Of a stretch of 64,000 nucleotides of DNA, positions 44,376 through 56,539 are shown piece by piece. This DNA comes from Petunia secreta (Eukaryota; Streptophyta; Magnoliopsida; Solanales; Solanaceae). Where the stretch lies: contig JARKIP010000011.1 of the NCBI GenBank assembly GCA_029990175.1, positions 1,798,001 through 1,862,000 of the forward strand, in the 5' to 3' direction. Position 1 is the first letter of the stretch, and each line of letters starts with the position of its first letter. Both the position numbers and the translations under genes were made by a program. The notes beneath the pieces are model-generated. The model was not told where the DNA came from. It worked only from the letters and a program-made list of their open reading frames with translations, and did no database searches.

Positions 44376-44799
44376 AATTCTCCCTTTTTGATGATGGCAA
44401 ATAATGTTGTCTCATCGAGGGTATTAGCACAAGAACCTGTACACACAAACACAAATCAAGAACCAACGTAATAAAGATGTTAGCAGAACTATGCCAGAAA
44501 TATACAAAGTCTAAACAACATCTCTTCCCCCTTTTTGAATCATCGAAAAGTTCACATAACTTTAATTATATTAAGTTGACTCTAGTGCCATAGGCAACTA
44601 GCCACCCTATCTTGTTATGAACATGTTTCAGACATAAAACACCAATAAATAATATCAAAGGATATTAAACATATTAAGCGCCAAACCGACTTACAAACAT
44701 CCGAGCATAGCATCTAAAAATTACACAACCAAAAGTAATAATTGTCTTAAACATGCCATTGAATTAGAACCAACTAAGAGAAATGAGAAAAGGACTAGT
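44376..44799. other. Non-coding tail between the additional gene and LTR of copia A
   Basis: AT-rich, with the polypurine tract at the left end. No gene. Confidence 0.5.
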
Positions 44800-45493
44800 T
44801 TAAGTGTAAGGGCTATAAGAGATGTGAAAATGTGCAAGAAACTTAGCAAGATTACGCGAGTTTCTTTCTCTTTCACGTTCCAGCTCAGTATCTAGCCTGG
44901 CATTCTCAGCATTCAGCCACACTAGCTCCTCAACTTGCCTCTCCAGCTAACTCTTATAGACATCAACCCTCTTGTCCAATCTTCTAACAGGTGCTTCCTC
45001 AGGTTCCTCGTCCAGATTGATCAGTTCATCAACAGGTTCACCATCCAGTCTATCACAAGACTTCAGAATATTCCTTCTAAAACTGTCATTATGGTCCGGC
45101 TCAATCTACTTACCAACAGGCACCCCAAAGAATTCAAACACCTTGCTCAGAAGAAACCCATACACCACGACGTGTTTTCCCAAGCTCATATCAGCCACCG
45201 TACCTATGTTCTTTATTATTAGCTCAGACAGATTTATACGAACCTTTCTATCCAGAAGGTCCATATATGTAAGGTCGAGAAAATTTACCTCATTTTTGTG
45301 CTCCGACCACTGCAGCAGGTTATGTAGCACAAAAAATGTAACTGATAGAACGGGTTATTGCCTTCCTTTTCACTTTGGTTGCCTTTGACAACTTGGGTCT
45401 CCCAGCAAACTTTCTGGATACCTCCAAAGGAGACACTCCATCAACTCTTGCCAGCCACGAGTTTCTCAAGTACTCACTGCAGCCCTCAGAAGG
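44800..45493 (-). pseudogene. Additional 3' ORF of copia A, C-terminal part
   Basis: Continues from 61979 in frame after removal of copia B. It shows YLRNSWLARVDGVSP, KFAGRPKLSK, an Arg/Lys-rich KATKVKRKAITRSI, then ICDLTYMDLLDRKV-like sequence (45330-45106), then a Glu/Arg-rich coiled coil (44830-44960), with a stop at 44800-44802. There are stops and frame changes near 45330, 45105 and 44950. This resembles the plant 'putative transposon protein' ORF often found near the 3' end of SIRE-like copia elements; its role is unknown. Confidence 0.6.
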
Positions 45494-45498
45494 AACAC

Positions 45499-45705
45499 TG
45501 TTAGATGATGTTTGAGTTTTGACGATTGACAAACAAAAGACTTGGTGGAGGACTTGGTCCGCGTGTGAAGGCATGACTATCGAGTAGATTGTGGTTTGTA
45601 AATTCATCCAGAACTTGGAAACTTGGTGCGTACAAGTTTATAAATCCTAGTCAGCAAAAGAGATCGAGCCTTGGCCGCCTCAATGAAGTATTAACGAGAG
45701 ATTGA
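45499..45705 (+). repeat. 5' LTR of copia B, first part
   Basis: The first 207 bases of the LTR, up to the CACTA insertion. Start TGTTAGATGATGTTTGAGTT, a SIRE-like start. Confidence 0.82.
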
Positions 45706-45920
45706 CACTACTAGAGATCATCTCTATTGCAACGCAAAATTAGCAGCGATTTAGAAACCGTCGCAATAGATATATAATGGAAACAGTTTTTACCGTTGCT
45801 ATATCAATTGAGACGTATTGACACAGTTCTTAAAATTGACCGTAGCATTAGAGTTACAATTGTTGGCACTGACTATAGATATATGAACAACTCTGTGGTA
45901 ACGGTTATTTGAAAAAATTA
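45706..45920. repeat. CACTA left subterminal repeats
   Basis: Contains TATTGCAACGC, CCGTCGCAATAG, ACCGTTGCTAT and similar units in both orientations, the same kind as at the right end. Probable transposase binding zone. Confidence 0.65.
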
Positions 45921-46547
45921 GCTATTAGGACGGTTGTTTTTTCCCTCCTAATTTTCCCTCGTATTTTTTAGTGGATATACATGTGGCCCTGTTCTTTTTA
46001 TTTTTTTCTGAAATAAAGATTTTTTTTCTTAGGTTAAACCTAGAAACCATGGACCCAAAACTAAACCTCCCACTTCACCAGTACTGTATGTCTTCGTCTC
46101 CCCATCAATAAAGGGTTTTTTCCAGTAGAGTGTTCGGCCGAAAAATACTTCCCCGACAACTTTCCTCTTTCTCTCTTCACCATCTTTTTCTCAGACCAGT
46201 ACCCAAAATAACAAAAGAAAATGATCGAAAAGTGCAACTAGCAGCAACATCTCTGAGAAAACCCTAGTCGAATTTCTTTGAGGTTTTTATTGAGTAAAAC
46301 TAACAGGTTTATGCTTCCTCTTTTTCTTTTTTCTTTTTGGAAAATTTTTGTTGGGTCTAACTGGATAAATTGAAATGTTGGTTCGTCATTGCCATTGATT
46401 TTTTTTTTTCCAATCATTATGGAAATTTTTTTTGTTGTGCACACACACTTGTTCCATCAGGTTAGTTGATTTTATTCAAATATGGTTGCATTATTAACTT
46501 AAATTTATCAATTTCGCTTAGCTTAGTATTAGAAACTCTTTGTTACA

Positions 46548-46582
<35 letters not shown>

Positions 46583-47558
46583 ACACCATATGTTATTTTT
46601 AGCCTAGTTTAAGAAGGCTATTAGCCAAGCTCAAGCATTTTTGCACGCTATTAATCTCAATGAGAATGTTAGATAACTACTACATCTCAACCGTTCGCCC
46701 TTCGGACAATTGCCAATCCAAATTTACAAAATTTGTAATAAAAACTCATAAATTATAAAAATAGATTATATTAAATTTTAAGCGGAATAATATGTGTACA
46801 TATAGTATATTACATTTTGGTGTCAAATGTTCTTTAAAAATGAAGAAAATTGGAAATCCAGCTTTTCCTTTGTCAAACGTAAACACCATCTTCAGTAACT
46901 TAGATTATTAGTCCACCACAAGCCTACTCATGTTCATTAGCGAGTTTTTTGAAACACTAAAGTAAGTTTAAAAAAAGGCAAAAGAAAAGGACTTTGCATT
47001 ATTTCGTTGCTTAACTAGGATGCATATTAGGACTGATAGTAGTAAAGATAGTGAAGTGAACCGATTTTTTTCCATATCTTCATTTAAGGCAAGACTTACC
47101 GAGGAACCAATTTTCTTCCCTAACTTAATATATAATGTGTTAAGACTTTCGCACTAATTGAATTTAAGTATTTAGATAGACTTTTGTTCGTATCTCTCTT
47201 CTGTGAAGTACATTAGTCTAATAAAAAACTTACTGATCCCAGCTTGAACTAATTTTTCGCCGAGTTTGATAATTTTTATCCAAATGGAATACCTTTGACC
47301 TTTGCTATTCGGGTTTTACTTCATATTGCAAGTTGAAAGCAATCTCATACTTTTTTACTTATATTTATTTCAGCTCAATATTTCGTAGCATAGACTTCAA
47401 GCCCATAATTGGTTTTTGTTCTCTTCATAATATCATGTTAGGAAAGTTGCCGTGGAGAGTGTTTTATTCCGTAATAAAAAGTAACTTGCATTGATTCAGT
47501 CTCACTTTACTGTGGTTTTATCTACTGTTGGATTCAGATTCCAAATGGGATTCATATC
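45921..47558. other. CACTA left interior, no gene recognised
   Basis: AT-rich, with a poly-T tract (46550-46580). No transposase motif. 47554-47558 (ATATC) is the left target duplication of copia C. Confidence 0.5.
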
Positions 47559-47825
47559 TGCTAAAATTCTAGATATACAGAGAAGATTTTGGAGAAATTG
47601 TGTAGATAGAAGATATTTTGCAAATGGCTAACTGTTTTCTCCTTCAGCTTCACTACTATTTATACACATCATGTACAGCTGGACTAACTAACTAGAATTA
47701 ACTTAACTAACTCTAACTCACAACTATTAAACACTAACTACTAACTAACCGACTGCATTGTCACTACAACCTATCATTTACTGACACGTGTACAATATAG
47801 CCAGCTCAGCTCATATCTGATAATA
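47559..47825 (-). repeat. 3' LTR of copia C (267 bp)
   Basis: Begins TGCTAAAATTC and ends TGATAATA on the plus strand, so in element orientation it starts TA and ends CA. The polypurine tract GCTTGAGGAGGAG (minus) is next to it. Confidence 0.93.
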
Positions 47826-47829
47826 CTCC

Positions 47830-48693
47830 TCCTCAAGCTGGAGGGTATAAAATGTTGAACACTCCCAGCTTGTTCATAAGATACATATGCTGTTGTCTAG
47901 TTAGAGCTTTAGTCAAAAGATCTGCCTGTTGTTCCCTAGTGTTTACATGTACAGGTCTCACAAATCCCAACTTGATTCCGTCTCTTATAAAGTGGCAATC
48001 AATCTCTATGTGCTTCGTGCGCTCATGGAAGATTGGATTTGCTGCAATCTCTATAGCGGACTTACTGTCACTCTAAATAGTGACTGGTCTGTGTGCTCTC
48101 ACTCCAAGCTCCAGAAACAGTCCCAGCAACCAAATCACCTCTTCAACACTTGAAGCCATGTTTCTATACCCAGCTTCAGCTGAGCTTCTAGACAATGTCT
48201 GCTGCTTTTTTGACCTCCATGAAATCAAAGAGTCCCCAAATTTTACTGCATAACCTGTGACTGATCTTCTTGTATTGGGACAGACTGCCCAGTCTGAATC
48301 ATACCAGCAAACAAGCTCATTTGTAAGCCTTGACTTGAAGAGAATACCTTGTCCTGGTGCACTCTTTAGATACCTGACAACCCTGATTGCTGCTTCCCAA
48401 TGAGATTTCTTTGGAGCCTGCATAAATTGGCTCAAGGTCTGAACAGTATAGCTAATATCAGGCCTCGTTACTGTTACATATAACAATTTTTCAATCAGTC
48501 TTTGGTATACACTAATATCTCTTAATGCACTGTCACCTTTAATTCCTACTGCTTCATCATACTCTATTGTTGTCAGTTTTAAATTCATCTCCATTGGTGT
48601 ATCTGATGGCTTAGCTCCACTCAGTCCCATGTCAGTAATCAACTCCAACACATACTTCCTTTGATTTAACAATATGCCTGCATCAGATCTCAT
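47830..48693 (-). pseudogene. RNase H region of copia C
   Basis: Main piece 48693-48073 (206 aa) holds YLKSAPGQGILF, VCWYDSDWAVCP (catalytic Asp), and WRSKKQQTLSRSSAEAGYR (catalytic Glu in SSAEAGY, the normal SS-x-EAEY). An in-frame TAG just below 48073 precedes SDSKSAIEIAANP (catalytic Asp), HERTKHIEIDCHF and ADLLTKAL, which run to about 47835. With the stop removed this is a full copia RNase H; it degrades element RNA during reverse transcription. Confidence 0.85.
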
Positions 48694-48696
48694 AAC

Positions 48697-49995
48697 TTAT
48701 ATGCCAAGGAAATATTTGAGTTCTCCAAGATCTTTAATCTTGAATTTTTGGTGTAGGATCTTCTTAGCATCATCAATCAACGCAGTCCTGCTTCCTGTGA
48801 TCAAAAGATCATCCAGATACACCAAGACTATCACAATATCTCCTTTCCTCCTCATAGTGAATAAGGAATAATCATAGCTGCTTTGCTTGAAACCTGCACC
48901 TAACAGTGCCTCAGTTAACTTTATGTTCCACTGTCGGGATGCCTGTTTGAGTCCATACAATGACTTCAGTAATCTGCACACTTTTCTCTCCCCATGTCTC
49001 CTGAAGCCTTCTAGGATTTCCATCTACACTTCCTCGTACAAATCACCTTGTAAAAACGCATTATAGACATCCATTTGAAATAAATTCCATCCTCTTGATG
49101 CTGCCAATGCTATAACAGATCTAACGGTCACCATTTTTGCTACAGGGGAAAAAGTTTCATGGTAGTCTAGACCCTCTCTTTGACTGTATCCTTTAGCTAC
49201 TAGCCTTGCTTTGAATCTCTCCACTTCTCCATTTGCCTTTAGCTTTATCTTGTACGCCCATTTTGATCCCACAGTGTTCTTGCCCTCTGGTAGATCAACT
49301 ATTTTCCATGTCTTGTTTTCTTCCAGAGCTTGTATTTCCTGTTTCATTGCTTCAATCCATCTTTCATCTGCAGCTGCTTCTTTGAATGTCTTAGGTTCAG
49401 TTAAAAGAGAGGTCTTAGCTAGATAACTTTGATAAGCTGGAGTGGTACTATCATATGACAAGTAGTTTGACATGGGATATAAGCTTGTCTTAGATTTTGC
49501 ATTCACAACATAATCTTTCATCCACTGTGGCTGTTTGTGTGTCCTTTGAGACCTTCCATTTGTACCAGCAGGTGTTGTGGTACCAGATTTTGATAAGCCT
49601 TTTTGCAATTGTTCCTCAATCACATTCTCTGCCTCATTCTCTGTAAATGACACATCTTCTTGAGCTGAATTTGTTACATCAGGCTTTGATGGTGATTCTG
49701 GAGTTCTAGGAACATTTGAGTGAATAGATGGAATTTGAGTTTGATGGTTAGTATCACTGGTATCTAGTTCAATGTCTTGGAATAATGGTTCTTCAGAGTT
49801 AGCCATATGCTTGAAAGGAAAACAATTCTCTCTGAAAACAACATCCCGGCTGGTAAAAAACTGATTAGTCTTCAGATCTAGTAAGACATATCCCTTCTGT
49901 GTCTCTGAAAACCCCATCAATACAGCTTCTCTTGCTCTTGCAGCAAATTTATCTGCCTTCAATAGTGAGGTAGCAAAACACTGGCATTTTATCAC
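48697..49995 (-). pseudogene. Reverse transcriptase region of copia C, two open pieces
   Basis: The piece 49995-49024 (323 aa) begins after the integrase end and holds a Ser/Thr/Pro-rich linker, then WIEAMKQEIQALEENKTW, VGSKWAYKIKLKANG, and VARLVAKGYSQREGLDY-like motifs up to FQMDVYNAFLQGDLYEEV (catalytic Asp of the QMDV box). An in-frame stop separates the piece 49023-48697, with CRLLKSLYGLKQASRQW and the catalytic VLVYLDDLLITG. The stop at 48694-48696 separates it from RNase H. Confidence 0.88.
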
Positions 49996-50016
49996 TCTTA
50001 AATGATCTAGTGATGT

Positions 50017-50793
50017 CTATCTATTATACAATACTTCATAGGGTATCTTGCCTTCTAATGCACTAGATGGCAGCCTGTTTATCAAGTACACTGCTGCTTG
50101 GATACACAAACCCCAATATTTAACAGGAATTAAAGCTTGAAATCTTAAAGCTCTTGCAGTTTCTAATATGTGTCTGTGTTTCCTCTCTACCACCCCATTT
50201 TGTTGCGGGGTGTAAACACAACTGCTCTGATGAATAGTACCCAAACCTTGCAGCAATTCACGACACTAAGAGTTAAAAAACTCTGTACCATTGTCAGTTT
50301 GAAGGGCTTTGATCATGACACCAAACTGATTTTTAATCATTGCCAGAAAACTCTTAATTGCCACTATCACCTCAGATTTCAATTGCAACAAGTAAATCCA
50401 AGTAAACCTGGAGTGATCATCCACAACAGTAAAAAAATAGTATTTCTTGTCAAAAGTTGCTGTTTTATATGGCCCCCAAAGATCCATATGTACAAGATGA
50501 AACACAGATTCAGCTCTTGAGATACTAGTAGGAAATTGAAGTCTAGTCTGCTTGGCCAAAGGGCACACAGGGCACTTATTCTTCATAGAACTATTTACAT
50601 CATTTCTAAGAATGCTTAAAGTTTTCATCACTGAATATGAAGGATGGCCTAGTCTTTCATGCCACAACTTGCATTTCAGATCTCTACTCACACTAGCTGC
50701 TACCTTGTCTTCATTGTACTGCACTTCCTTATTCACATGAGGTGTTCCTCTAGCAATGTATAAGCCTCCTTTCTCCTTACCAATCCTTCTCAC
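50017..50793 (-). pseudogene. Integrase of copia C, interrupted by stops
   Basis: The zinc domain shows LWHERLGHPS (His-x-His) and CPVCPLAKQTRL (Cys-x2-Cys). The catalytic core shows VHMDLWGPYKTA (Asp), LQTDNGTEFFNS (Asp) and TPQQNGVVERKHR (Glu). A stop after FFNS (50263-50265) and another after VLYNR cut the frame. All key residues remain visible. Confidence 0.88.
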
Positions 50794-50868
50794 CCTGCCA
50801 CTGTAAAGATCTTGAAAGACGCAAAAGTTAGGGAAGAATGTGACAGAGCAAGAGAGGTCCTTTGTTAT

Positions 50869-51177
50869 CTATGAGATTGATAATAGGTTAAACCTAAAAT
50901 CAGGTACATGAAGAACATTTTTCAGGAGTCCTGTCCCAAATATATGTGAATTTCCAACGTGTTTGATGTCAGCCTTTTCACCTGTGGGTAGGTGTACTTT
51001 ATCTCTACTATGTAGAGTCATATTCTTATTTGCATTTAATAGATTTAAATTTGCAGCAATATGATGAGTTGAACCTGAATCAATGATCCACTCATTTGGC
51101 ACAGAACTAGTCATTAGACAGGTAGCTATACCTGCTACATTTGGCTGATAATCTTCTTTGGGCTCCCTGTTCAACAA
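50869..51177 (-). pseudogene. Protease of copia C (fragment)
   Basis: WIIDSGSTHHIAAN gives the catalytic Asp of the copia aspartic protease, and VLHVPDFRFNLLSIS is the conserved downstream motif. The frame ends with a stop after LLSIS; the DNA between 51178 and 51390 links to gag in other frames. Confidence 0.85.
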
Positions 51178-51390
51178 AGCAAGGATCTGCTGATATTGCT
51201 CATCAGTGAAAAATTGCCCTTTGGCACCTGTCTGCTCTTCTGAATTCTTAGAGCGGGAAGCTCCTCCATCAGTGTGTCAAAATACATTATTAGCATTAGA
51301 AAAGGACTGTCTATGATACTCTGATCTGAAGGCATCTTCAGGTGGTTGTGGTTTATCTTCAGGATAACCGATCAATTTGTAGCAATTCTC

Positions 51391-52308
51391 CTATTTATGA
51401 TTGGTGAGACCACAATGATCACACTTCATATATTGTCTCCTACCTCTGTATCCATGTGCTCTACCAGAACCTCGACCTCTATTATAGGATTGACCTCTAC
51501 CCTGGGCTTGACCTCTACCATTTGATAGAGGCAAATACTTTCCTCTACCAGTCTGTATAGCTATTGGCTCAGTTTTATCTGGTAACACAATCATATTAAT
51601 CGACCAACTCTCATCATGAATTATCATGGCATATGCCTGATTAACGGTAGGTGTGGTTGATTTCATCAAAATTTGCCTTCTAGCTTGATCATAAGCATCA
51701 TTTAAGCCACTTAAAAATTGTAAAAGCCTCTGGTGTCTAAGATGACTAACATAATCCTTGGTTTTTTCACAGGCACAACTCGGCAATGGAACCAGTACAT
51801 TATACCTATCCCACAATTCCTTCAAACGTGAATAATAAAGAGAAACTGAACTAGTACCTTGTGTAAAAGTGGCTATTTCCTTATGAAGTTGCCAAACACG
51901 AATTTGATTCACCTTGTTGAACATTTCCTTCAGATCTTCCCACACAACAAATGAATTTGTGGCATAGATTATGCTATTAACCAACTCACTAGTCACAATG
52001 TTCATAATCCAAGAGTGAACAAAAGCATTGCATCGCTCCCATTGTTCGTGCAAATCTTCAGCAAATGACTCCTTTTCACATGTTCCTTCTATAAACCCTA
52101 GCTTGTTCTTAGCTCGTAAAGCAATTCGCATCGATTTACTCCACAAACCACAATTTTCTGAACCTGTGAGTTTGATTGAGATTAGGACTGAGCCCGGAGT
52201 ATCAGAAGGATGAATATACAAGGGATGATTATGATCTATTACAAGAGAATCATGTTTCTCTGTTTCGGTCATTTGTGCCCTCATTTGTGAACTAATTTCA
52301 GGTGCCAT
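51391..52308 (-). CDS. Gag of copia C (305 aa open frame)
   Basis: Starts MAPEISSQMRAQM at 52308. It holds a copia gag fold of the UBN2/retrotransposon-gag type: YIHPSDTPGSVLISIKLTGS, NCGLWSKSMRIALRAKNKLGF, QFLSGLNDAYDQARRQILM. An Arg/Gly-rich stretch (GRGSGRAHGYRGRRQ) and the zinc knuckle KCDHCGLTNHK follow. The stop falls inside the zinc knuckle (after NHK), before its last Cys, so the nucleic-acid-binding end is lost. Confidence 0.88.
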   Translation of the reverse strand: MAPEISSQMRAQMTETEKHDSLVIDHNHPLYIHPSDTPGSVLISIKLTGSENCGLWSKSMRIALRAKNKLGFIEGTCEKESFAEDLHEQWERCNAFVHSWIMNIVTSELVNSIIYATNSFVVWEDLKEMFNKVNQIRVWQLHKEIATFTQGTSSVSLYYSRLKELWDRYNVLVPLPSCACEKTKDYVSHLRHQRLLQFLSGLNDAYDQARRQILMKSTTPTVNQAYAMIIHDESWSINMIVLPDKTEPIAIQTGRGKYLPLSNGRGQAQGRGQSYNRGRGSGRAHGYRGRRQYMKCDHCGLTNHK

Positions 52309-52422
52309 TGAAGAGAGGAAAAAACTTCACAGAGAATAAAATTGCTCTAAATAGAGTAGAAGAATCTAGAAACTTCTTCTTTGAATCGAGGAGTTAACCC
52401 AGCACCAAGTGCTCTGATACCA

Positions 52423-52689
52423 TGCTAAAATTCTAGATATACAGAGAAGATTTTGGGGAAATTGTATAGAGAGAAGATATTTTGCAAATGGCTAACTGTT
52501 TTCTCCTTCAGCTTCACTACTATTTATACACATCATGTACAACTGGACTAACTAACTAGAGTTAACTTAACTAACTCTAACTAACAACTATTAAACACTA
52601 ACTACTAACTAACCGACTGCATTGTCACTACAACCTATCATTTACTGACACGTGTACAATACAGCCAGCTCAGCTCATATCTGATAATA
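52423..52689 (-). repeat. 5' LTR of copia C (267 bp) with primer binding site
   Basis: Next to its left end (52402-52422) the minus strand reads TGGTATCAGAGCACTTGG, complementary to initiator tRNA-Met. Promoter-like TATTTATACACA lies inside (about 52522 on the plus strand). Confidence 0.93.
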
Positions 52690-52694
52690 ATATC

Positions 52695-55600
52695 TTTTGC
52701 TAGTTCCTACTGGGTTAAAGCCATAGTGGCAGGCTCTAGTCTAAAGAAAGACATATTAGGGTTATAACAGAAAGAAATCATTTACCTGTTTGTTCCTTCT
52801 TTTTTTGATTGAACGATAATATTTACTTCATACTGGATACTTCTGTAGAATTACTTTTATTTATTGAACTACATATAAAATTCACTGGCTTCCATTGAGA
52901 TTTCTGCTCCTTCATAGTTTTTCTTTCTACTGAATAAGCATTCCCTATAGTAATATGTGCATCAATATTTACTGAAAGAGAAAGAAGAGACTGATGTAAA
53001 GACTTCTTCAGCTACCTCCATCTAATGATGTTATTTCTGCAACCAAGGAAATTTTAGTAGTTAGGAGTGGTTAAGTTGTCCATGTTGCTGTAAATTCTGA
53101 GCGCCATAGCTCGCTGCTTGATAAGAGGTAATCACCTCACACTATAAGATTAATTTGCTTTCTGATCTCGTTAAGTATGAAATGTTTTGTTTGGCTCTTT
53201 GGTCTTAAATTATGAAGTACATCAATTCATAAATTTTACCTTTTTCATTTGGCCATTCTTGCTAGAATGTACTTCTGCCTCTATAAAGTATGTGCTGATT
53301 TTTTTGGCAGAAGGTAAGGTTTGAACTTTGGATTAGTTTAAATTAAAAAGATATCTTAGAAAATAGTAAATAGTCCTTTTCCTGAATGTAGACCATGACT
53401 GTAGTAAATTATTTTAATTGAGTAGTGTTATTAACTATTAATGTCATGATCATGAAGTCTCAAGACCTTGTTGTATGATTAGCTTTGTAATAAAAATACA
53501 AAGTTCCTGTCTTTTAGATGCATGATGTCTTCTTCTTCCCTTAAGAATAAATGAAATTATGGTGTTGTGGTTCTTTATGAGAAATTTGCTTTGTTTCTTT
53601 ATTAATTTTTTAGACACTGAGTTTTCATGGTTTATATTTGATTTCCACTCCTAATGGGTAGCAGTATCTTGACAAGAATTGAACAGATAAATCATAACAA
53701 GGAAAAATACTCTCTTTATTTCCTGATTCGTCATTTTAATCTTGATATCATTGATTTGCCCTTTCAAAACTTGTGGTAATTGTTATTTGTATAATAGAAA
53801 TGTGGTGGAGGGTCACTTAATTTATTATGGGTTTGTTCGTGGATATAACAAGTGGATTTGCCACGGGGAAGGGTTTCACTACTAATATAAGTCAAAATAT
53901 TACTCTAAACTAAGGAACGTATTGCTTCATTTTTAGCTAACTTGAAGTTGTTTATTTGGATTTAAAAACGAGATTTGGTACTGTATTTTCTAGTTAAGTG
54001 CTAAAAATAATAGGTGTTTCTCCATTGATGTAAGTTTCTATTGGAATAGAGGGATGTGCAGATCAATTCGACTTTTCACTTTGCCATCTAGAGATAGTTT
54101 GCCATAGTCTATACCCTATTGCTGGTTGTAGCCTTTGGCTACCACGCGAGCCTCCTTCCTTGGATTAGTAGTGGGACTCATATATCAAAAGCTAAGCTTT
54201 GTTACTCATTTTATTCTTGTCTTTCTGTCTTTTTTATTTTTAAAATATTTCTGATTCTAGAGTGTTTTACAGCTATGTATTGATAGCATTTATGCTCATT
54301 CGTTCAGCCTGGAAAGTCATCTGCAGTTTCTAGATCAGCCTTTCATAAGAGGTACTCTAAAATCTAAGTTTTTCATTCACGTTATTTATTTGAGGGGTTT
54401 GCTAATTTTTGTTGATTGATATGGTTCATTTTCTATTTGATGCCTGATAATTCTTTATACTTTCAGAAAACTTCAAAGTTTTAGTCGTTTTGTTGTCTTT
54501 ACAGTCCAGGAAGAAAGAAGAGGGTGTAGGAATTGGGGGGAGGGGGGGAGGGGGGGGTTAAACATTTGATTCGTAAGTAGTTGATAACATTATAGCATTG
54601 CTGGTTAAGATAGCTAACTTGCCATGGATTAGATTAGTTCCTCAAGTATCAAAACTTTTAAGTTAGGCTTGTGGAATTTCCTTTATTCGTTAGATTATAT
54701 TTTAAAATAAGCAACATGCCACCAATAGGGCTAAGCCCATGTTGGTATTTCTCGAAGCTTTGGAATTTCTGTAAAGACATGTCTATGAATCTACGGTCCG
54801 ATTGAATATGTAGTTAATCTTTCCTCAACCAAGTACTTCTACTTAGATATGAAAATTCAAGTACATAATGTGCTCAAGCAGTGTTTGTTTTCATTTCATG
54901 TAAATGGTAAACTTTGTGTGTGCACGCACTATTTTTGTCTTAGTTTACTTCTGAACGTACCTTGATTTATGTATTTTTCTTTATCTTTTGTTCTTGTCAT
55001 TATGTTTGATTATATATCTCCAACTCAAACTGTCTTTGCCTTCTCTGCCTCGTCACTTGTTCCTTTCTTTTCCCATCTAATTTGACCACCTTGGTGCAAT
55101 GCCTATAACCACAGCTCATGTTTGTTATCTATACCTTGTTTGATTATTAATGTACATTCTAAGGGCTCGGAGTTAACATCCAAAGGGATAGGTCGTTACG
55201 AGAACCTCATCTTCTGGCTTTGTTCTGAAGGGTGAGGAACTGAAAAAGAACCACTCTACAGAATGACTTAAGGCTTCTTAAAAGTGATGTAGGTTCAAGA
55301 GTCTAGTAACTGAATATCTTTATCTGCTCTTGAAAGAAACAACTATTCAATATTTTTAGAATTTGCTATTTGCTTCTTAACCAAGACTTCTTAACTTTAT
55401 CTTCTTCTCTTAGCCCATAAATTTTGATGAGTCTGTATAGGCTGCCTAAGCAAGAAAAAAAGATGTCCAACCTAAACACTAGCTACTCATATTTTGGTTT
55501 GTTGTTCAACAATCATGTTTGGTTTGTTGTATTGTTGTTTTGCTGCTATCGTTAGTATGTGTTTATTGCCCTTCGTTCTAATCTACTGGTATTTGGACAG

Positions 55601-56539
55601 TTGGACCTCTATTGGTGTGTATTTTATAGTAATGTATATCTGAAAATCAAAATAAAGAAAAAGAAAGTTAACATATGATAGATGTATATTTTGTTTTCAT
55701 GTTGTTAGCCTTGCTCACTTATGAGGTTATGTCTAGTTTTGCTTCCATGTTCTGCTGAGGTCTTGTGTTAAAAATGATGTCTGAGGGCTGTCCAACTAAA
55801 GCAAGTTACTTTTACTTGTACCGTAGTTTTCTATAGTAACTGCAAAGGCCAAAGGTCTATCATTTCATTTTGAGCATTTAATTAAGGTACAACAGTCAAG
55901 TTAAGCAAAAAGTGTTTAATTCATCTATCCAGTAGATCATCTACTTCCCAATCTTGGGCATGAAAGTATTCTTGAAGAAACTTTTGGTGGCTGAATGTGA
56001 AGAATGGATATGAAAGATCATGAATTATCCATTGAGTGTCTTCATTCATTTTCCTAGAGCTCTAAGTTTGTATTCAGTCGTTTTACTAAGGTTTGCTGGT
56101 TGAATGTGATGTATGGTCATAGTATAGCATGCACAAGTATGTCTTCTCATTTTATTGAAGTTCAAAGAGATTATTTCTAATATTAATTTAATTATGAAAT
56201 GACCATGTTCTTGATTTTTTATTATTTTGTAGGTGAACTAAAAGAACATGAGGTGTAGGAGAGTGTTGATAAGGAGCTGGACCTTACATGAGAAGTATTT
56301 GTTTATTCTTGCAACACAATAACATTAAATATTCTAGGATTGTCTTTTATGTTAGAACTTTTTGCTATTTATGTATGCCACTCTCGTATTTGTCAACATA
56401 TACATACTAATTAGTGGTTATTTAGGAGCTACTTATGGGTATACTACCAGGATTGTTTTGGGTTATAATGTGTTGACTATTAAATTATACAAGCTTTCAA
56501 TTTCATTTCATTATATTTTATATTAAACAAATATATGAA
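52695..56539. other. CACTA right interior, no gene recognised
   Basis: About 3.8 kb of AT-rich DNA without a long frame or transposase motif. A G-rich run lies at 54533-54557. Short intron-like stretches are not enough to call exons. Confidence 0.5.
54533..54557 (+). repeat. G-rich run (possible G-quadruplex)
   Basis: Three runs of six to eight G separated by single A, the only such purine-rich run in the window. Confidence 0.75.

Larger units (their letters stand above)
43773..45493 (-). mobile_element. Copia A, 3' part: LTR and end of the additional gene (rest at 61979-64000)
   Basis: A Ty1/copia element read on the minus strand, probably of the SIRE/Maximus kind. It is split by copia B. 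RNase H lies at the right window edge (63740-64000), the additional ORF is at 63261-61979 and 45493-44800, then come the polypurine tract and the LTR. The two halves join cleanly once copia B and one AACAC copy are removed: the additional ORF continues in the same frame. Confidence 0.78.
47559..52689 (-). mobile_element. Copia C, complete Ty1/copia LTR retrotransposon (5.1 kb)
   Basis: The target duplication ATATC is exact at 47554-47558 and 52690-52694. The LTRs are 267 bp each and differ at seven positions by hand count (about 97.4% identical). The internal part on the minus strand has gag, protease, integrase, RT and RNase H in Ty1/copia order. It is broken by several stops. It is the innermost and probably the youngest insertion of the nest. 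Confidence 0.93.

Noticed and set aside
44222..44404. Ser/Asn-rich 60-aa frame in the copia A LTR
   Set aside because: Repeated AACTC-type DNA in an LTR; no start context or domain.
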